In this document: piece after piece, positions 5,681-7,384 of the stretch
Layout: every line of letters starts with the position of its first letter
Numbering within the stretch: position 1 is the stretch's first letter
Source of the DNA: Hyphomicrobiales bacterium
GTDB taxonomy: Bacteria; Pseudomonadota; Alphaproteobacteria; Rhizobiales; Beijerinckiaceae
Direction: 5' to 3'
NCBI GenBank assembly: GCA_027489835.1
Contig: JAIXZF010000272.1
Coordinates: forward strand, 1-7,384
Length of the DNA: 7,384 nt
Position numbers and translations under genes: made by a program
The notes under the pieces: model-generated
Told to the model about the DNA's origin: nothing
What the model saw: the letters and a program-made list of their open reading frames with translations, nothing else
Databases searched by the model: none

Positions 5681-5740
5681 TTGGCTTACACTTGGTCTAC
5701 GCAGTGGGCTACGCCACTGGGTTACAGACTGGGTTACAAT
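5681..5740 (+). repeat. Five imperfect ~12-bp direct repeats before the integrase
   Basis: Units start at 5681, 5692, 5704, 5717 and 5729 (spacing 11, 12, 13 and 12 bases). The shared core is nTGGnnTACrc; the last two units are identical over CTGGGTTACA. They end four bases before the integrase ATG and lie between the tRNA and the gene. Direct repeats in this place are typical of integrase arm-type or excisionase binding sites. They may also cover the integrase promoter and allow autoregulation. The role is inferred; the repeat pattern is seen directly. Confidence 0.7.
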
Positions 5741-5743
5741 CGC

Positions 5744-7081
5744 ATGACGCGAGTTGCCAAGCATCGGTACCTGGGGCGCAGGCAAGGCGTCTGGTACTAC
5801 ATGCGCCGGGTGCCCGATGAACTGGCCGACATCGACCGGCGCTTGATCGTCAAGATGTCGACCGGAATCAGAATTGCCGACGACCCTCGTGCCGTCCGCG
5901 CCGGGCCGGCCGTCCGCAAGCTCAATTCCGAGACCGAGCATTTCTGGCGCGAGACGAAGGAGGGACGAGCGGATGCCGCGAAGGCGGCCTATGACGCCGC
6001 CCGCCGGACCGCGCGCAAGCATGGCTTCGATTACGCGCCGGCCGCCGAAATCGCGCTCCGGCCGCTCGAAGAGATCCTGCAACGCCTCGACGTGCTGTCG
6101 ACGCGCAACAGAGTCGAGGACGCGGCGCTTGTCGCGGGCGTGCTCGGCGGCGTGGAGCCGCCGCAGATCATGCTGTCCGGCCTGTTCACGGCCTACGAGG
6201 CGACGCAGAAGGCCAGCATCACCGACCTATCACCGAACCAGCGACGCAAGTGGGAGATGCCGAAGCGCCGCGCGATCGCGAACCTGATGGACCTGATTGG
6301 CGACAAGCCGATCACCGCGCTGAGGCGCGGCGACGCCCTGGACTTCAGGGAGCGCTGGCAGCGAAGGCTGCTCATCGAAGATCTCGACATCGACACCGCC
6401 AACAAGGACTTCGGGCATCTGGCCCGCATGTTGCGGGTCGTCGACCAGACGCTGCGCCTCGGGCTCGAGCCCGTGTTCTCGCAGTTGCGGATCGAGGGCG
6501 GACAGGCCGGGCAACGAGTGGCCTACGATGCCGAGTTCGTGCGCACGAAGCTGCTGGACAGGACGGCGCTGGCAGATCTCAACGAACAGGCGCGAGCGGT
6601 GATCTGCCTGATGGCCGAAACCGGGCTGCGGCTGTCCGAGGCGACCAACCTCACCGAGACCACCATCAAGCTCACGGCGCCGGTGCCGCACATCGAGGTC
6701 CGCCCTGAAGGCCGGCGCATGAAGACCTCGCAGTCGGCCCGGGAGATTCCACTGGTCGGCGTTGCGCTGGCCGCCATGCAGGCCTTTCCGGCCGGCTTCC
6801 CTCGTTACCGCGACAAGGCGGCGTCGCTCTCTGGCGTCGTCAACAAGTACCTTGAGACGCACGGCCTGAGGCCGGTCGAGGGGCAGTCGCTCTACTCGCT
6901 GCGGCACACATTCGAGGACCGGCTCAACGCCGTCGAGACGCCCGAAAAGCTCGTGGCCACGTTCATGGGCCACAAGTTCCAGCGCCCGCGCTACGGCAAG
7001 GGCTTCAGCCTTGAGCACAAGCACGAATGGCTCAGCCGGATCGTCCTTGTCCCTGACGACCCGCCGTTCACGGTGCGCTAG
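5744..7081 (+). CDS. Tyrosine-recombinase integrase of a prophage or genomic island
   Basis: A 445-residue site-specific recombinase. The N-terminal part RYLGRRQGVWYYMRRVP (9-24) resembles the arm/core-binding start of many alphaproteobacterial integrases. The catalytic domain occupies about 260-425: Arg296 in ETGLRLSEATNL, Lys327 in RRMKTSQSAREIP, Arg387 in LYSLRHTF, His410 in MGHKF, and the nucleophile Tyr417 in RPRYGKGFSLE. The first His of the usual HxxR box is Tyr384 here. I chose the ATG at 5744; an in-frame TTG at 5681 would translate the direct repeats and has no ribosome binding site. No strong Shine-Dalgarno is visible for 5744 either. It reads away from tRNA-Ser and its stop is four bases from the stop of the convergent gene. 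It catalyses insertion and, with a partner, excision of the element. Confidence 0.93.
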   Translation: MTRVAKHRYLGRRQGVWYYMRRVPDELADIDRRLIVKMSTGIRIADDPRAVRAGPAVRKLNSETEHFWRETKEGRADAAKAAYDAARRTARKHGFDYAPAAEIALRPLEEILQRLDVLSTRNRVEDAALVAGVLGGVEPPQIMLSGLFTAYEATQKASITDLSPNQRRKWEMPKRRAIANLMDLIGDKPITALRRGDALDFRERWQRRLLIEDLDIDTANKDFGHLARMLRVVDQTLRLGLEPVFSQLRIEGGQAGQRVAYDAEFVRTKLLDRTALADLNEQARAVICLMAETGLRLSEATNLTETTIKLTAPVPHIEVRPEGRRMKTSQSAREIPLVGVALAAMQAFPAGFPRYRDKAASLSGVVNKYLETHGLRPVEGQSLYSLRHTFEDRLNAVETPEKLVATFMGHKFQRPRYGKGFSLEHKHEWLSRIVLVPDDPPFTVR

Positions 7082-7085
7082 GGCA

Positions 7086-7384
7086 CTACTGGTAGACGCG
7101 CTCGGGCATCAGCCCTTGTAGGTGGCGCCGGAGCTGCTTGTTCTCGATCACGACGCCATCGTCACGCCGCCGGCTGTTCAGGTTGCGGGTCGCCAGCGAC
7201 TGGCCGAGCGTGTCCTGCGTGATGCGCAGGCCCCGCGCATACGGCTTTTCGTTCCAGACGCGGATCGCCGCCAGCGCGGCCGCCCGGCCTTCATCGTCGC
7301 CCTGCATCCGCGCCAGCGCCCACCGGTTCACCAGCTGGCGGCGCTCCTGCAAGACCTCGCGCTCGGCCTCCCGCAGGCGCTTGT
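7086..7384 (-). CDS. C-terminal end of an uncharacterised, possibly phage-derived protein (partial)
   Basis: The last 99 codons of a minus-strand gene that enters from the right edge; the reading frame is open to position 7382 with no need for an internal start. The visible chain is charged and helix-prone: RLREAEREVLQERRQLVNRW, then ARMQGDDEGRAAALAAIRVWNEK, then a LRITQDTLGQSLATRNLNSRR segment, ending in LMPERVYQ. The pattern of a helical acidic stretch followed by AIRVWN and a basic segment recalls the C-termini of very large phage structural or 'polyvalent' proteins (PLxRFG-like). That is a resemblance from memory and is weak. Position inside the element, convergent with the integrase, fits a prophage gene. 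It could equally be another island protein. Confidence 0.6.
   Translation of the reverse strand, partial: KRLREAEREVLQERRQLVNRWALARMQGDDEGRAAALAAIRVWNEKPYARGLRITQDTLGQSLATRNLNSRRRDDGVVIENKQLRRHLQGLMPERVYQ

Noticed and set aside
5664..5692. Possible promoter TTGCTT-17 bp-TACACT before the integrase
   Set aside because: The match to -35/-10 consensus is partial (three and four of six), too weak to list as a feature, although a promoter near here is expected.
5681..5743. TTG at 5681 as the integrase start
   Set aside because: It would translate the direct repeats into an unusual Trp/Tyr/Gly-rich leader, with no Shine-Dalgarno sequence. The ATG at 5744 fits the family N-terminus better.
6230..7024. 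A 264-codon minus-strand frame opposite the integrase
   Set aside because: The integrase frame has all catalytic motifs; the opposite frame is a shadow with no domain.

Overview
The window is GC-rich chromosomal DNA whose gene content and codon use fit an alphaproteobacterium of the Hyphomicrobiales (Rhizobiales) type. The order is an inference from protein character; no species is claimed. It falls into three parts.

Part one (1-3565, + strand) is a tightly packed catabolic-looking operon. It holds the C-terminal part of an ATP-dependent hydantoinase/oxoprolinase (HyuA) subunit, an isochorismatase-fold hydrolase, and large and small subunits of a LeuC/LeuD-type hydro-lyase. The first two junctions overlap (TGATG, then ATGA) and the third has a 3-nt gap. 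Such a set could open a cyclic amide or imide, cleave the resulting amide or ureido acid, and then hydrate or dehydrate the freed dicarboxylate. The hydrolase has Gly where the family nucleophile Cys normally sits. The LeuCD pair differs from biosynthetic isopropylmalate isomerase at conserved places. The substrate is therefore open.

Part two (3562-5240, - strand) holds three housekeeping-type genes. They are a YqhA/UPF0114 membrane protein, the methionine sulfoxide reductase MsrA, and a small two-helix membrane protein of unknown function. The YqhA gene meets leuD tail to tail, and both stop codons lie in one CTAG. The stretch 5241-5537 (297 bp) has no convincing protein gene. Its right part carries a 53-bp direct repeat that includes a truncated copy of the tRNA-Ser 5' end, plus a 20-bp perfect palindrome.

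Part three (5538-7384) is an integration junction. An intact tRNA-Ser(GGA) with encoded CCA is followed by five imperfect ~12-bp direct repeats. Next comes a tyrosine-recombinase integrase reading away from the tRNA, then the C-terminal end of a minus-strand gene that may be phage-related. The layout is that of the left end of a prophage or genomic island inserted at the 3' end of tRNA-Ser. The element continues beyond the right edge, so its cargo and its other att site are not visible.
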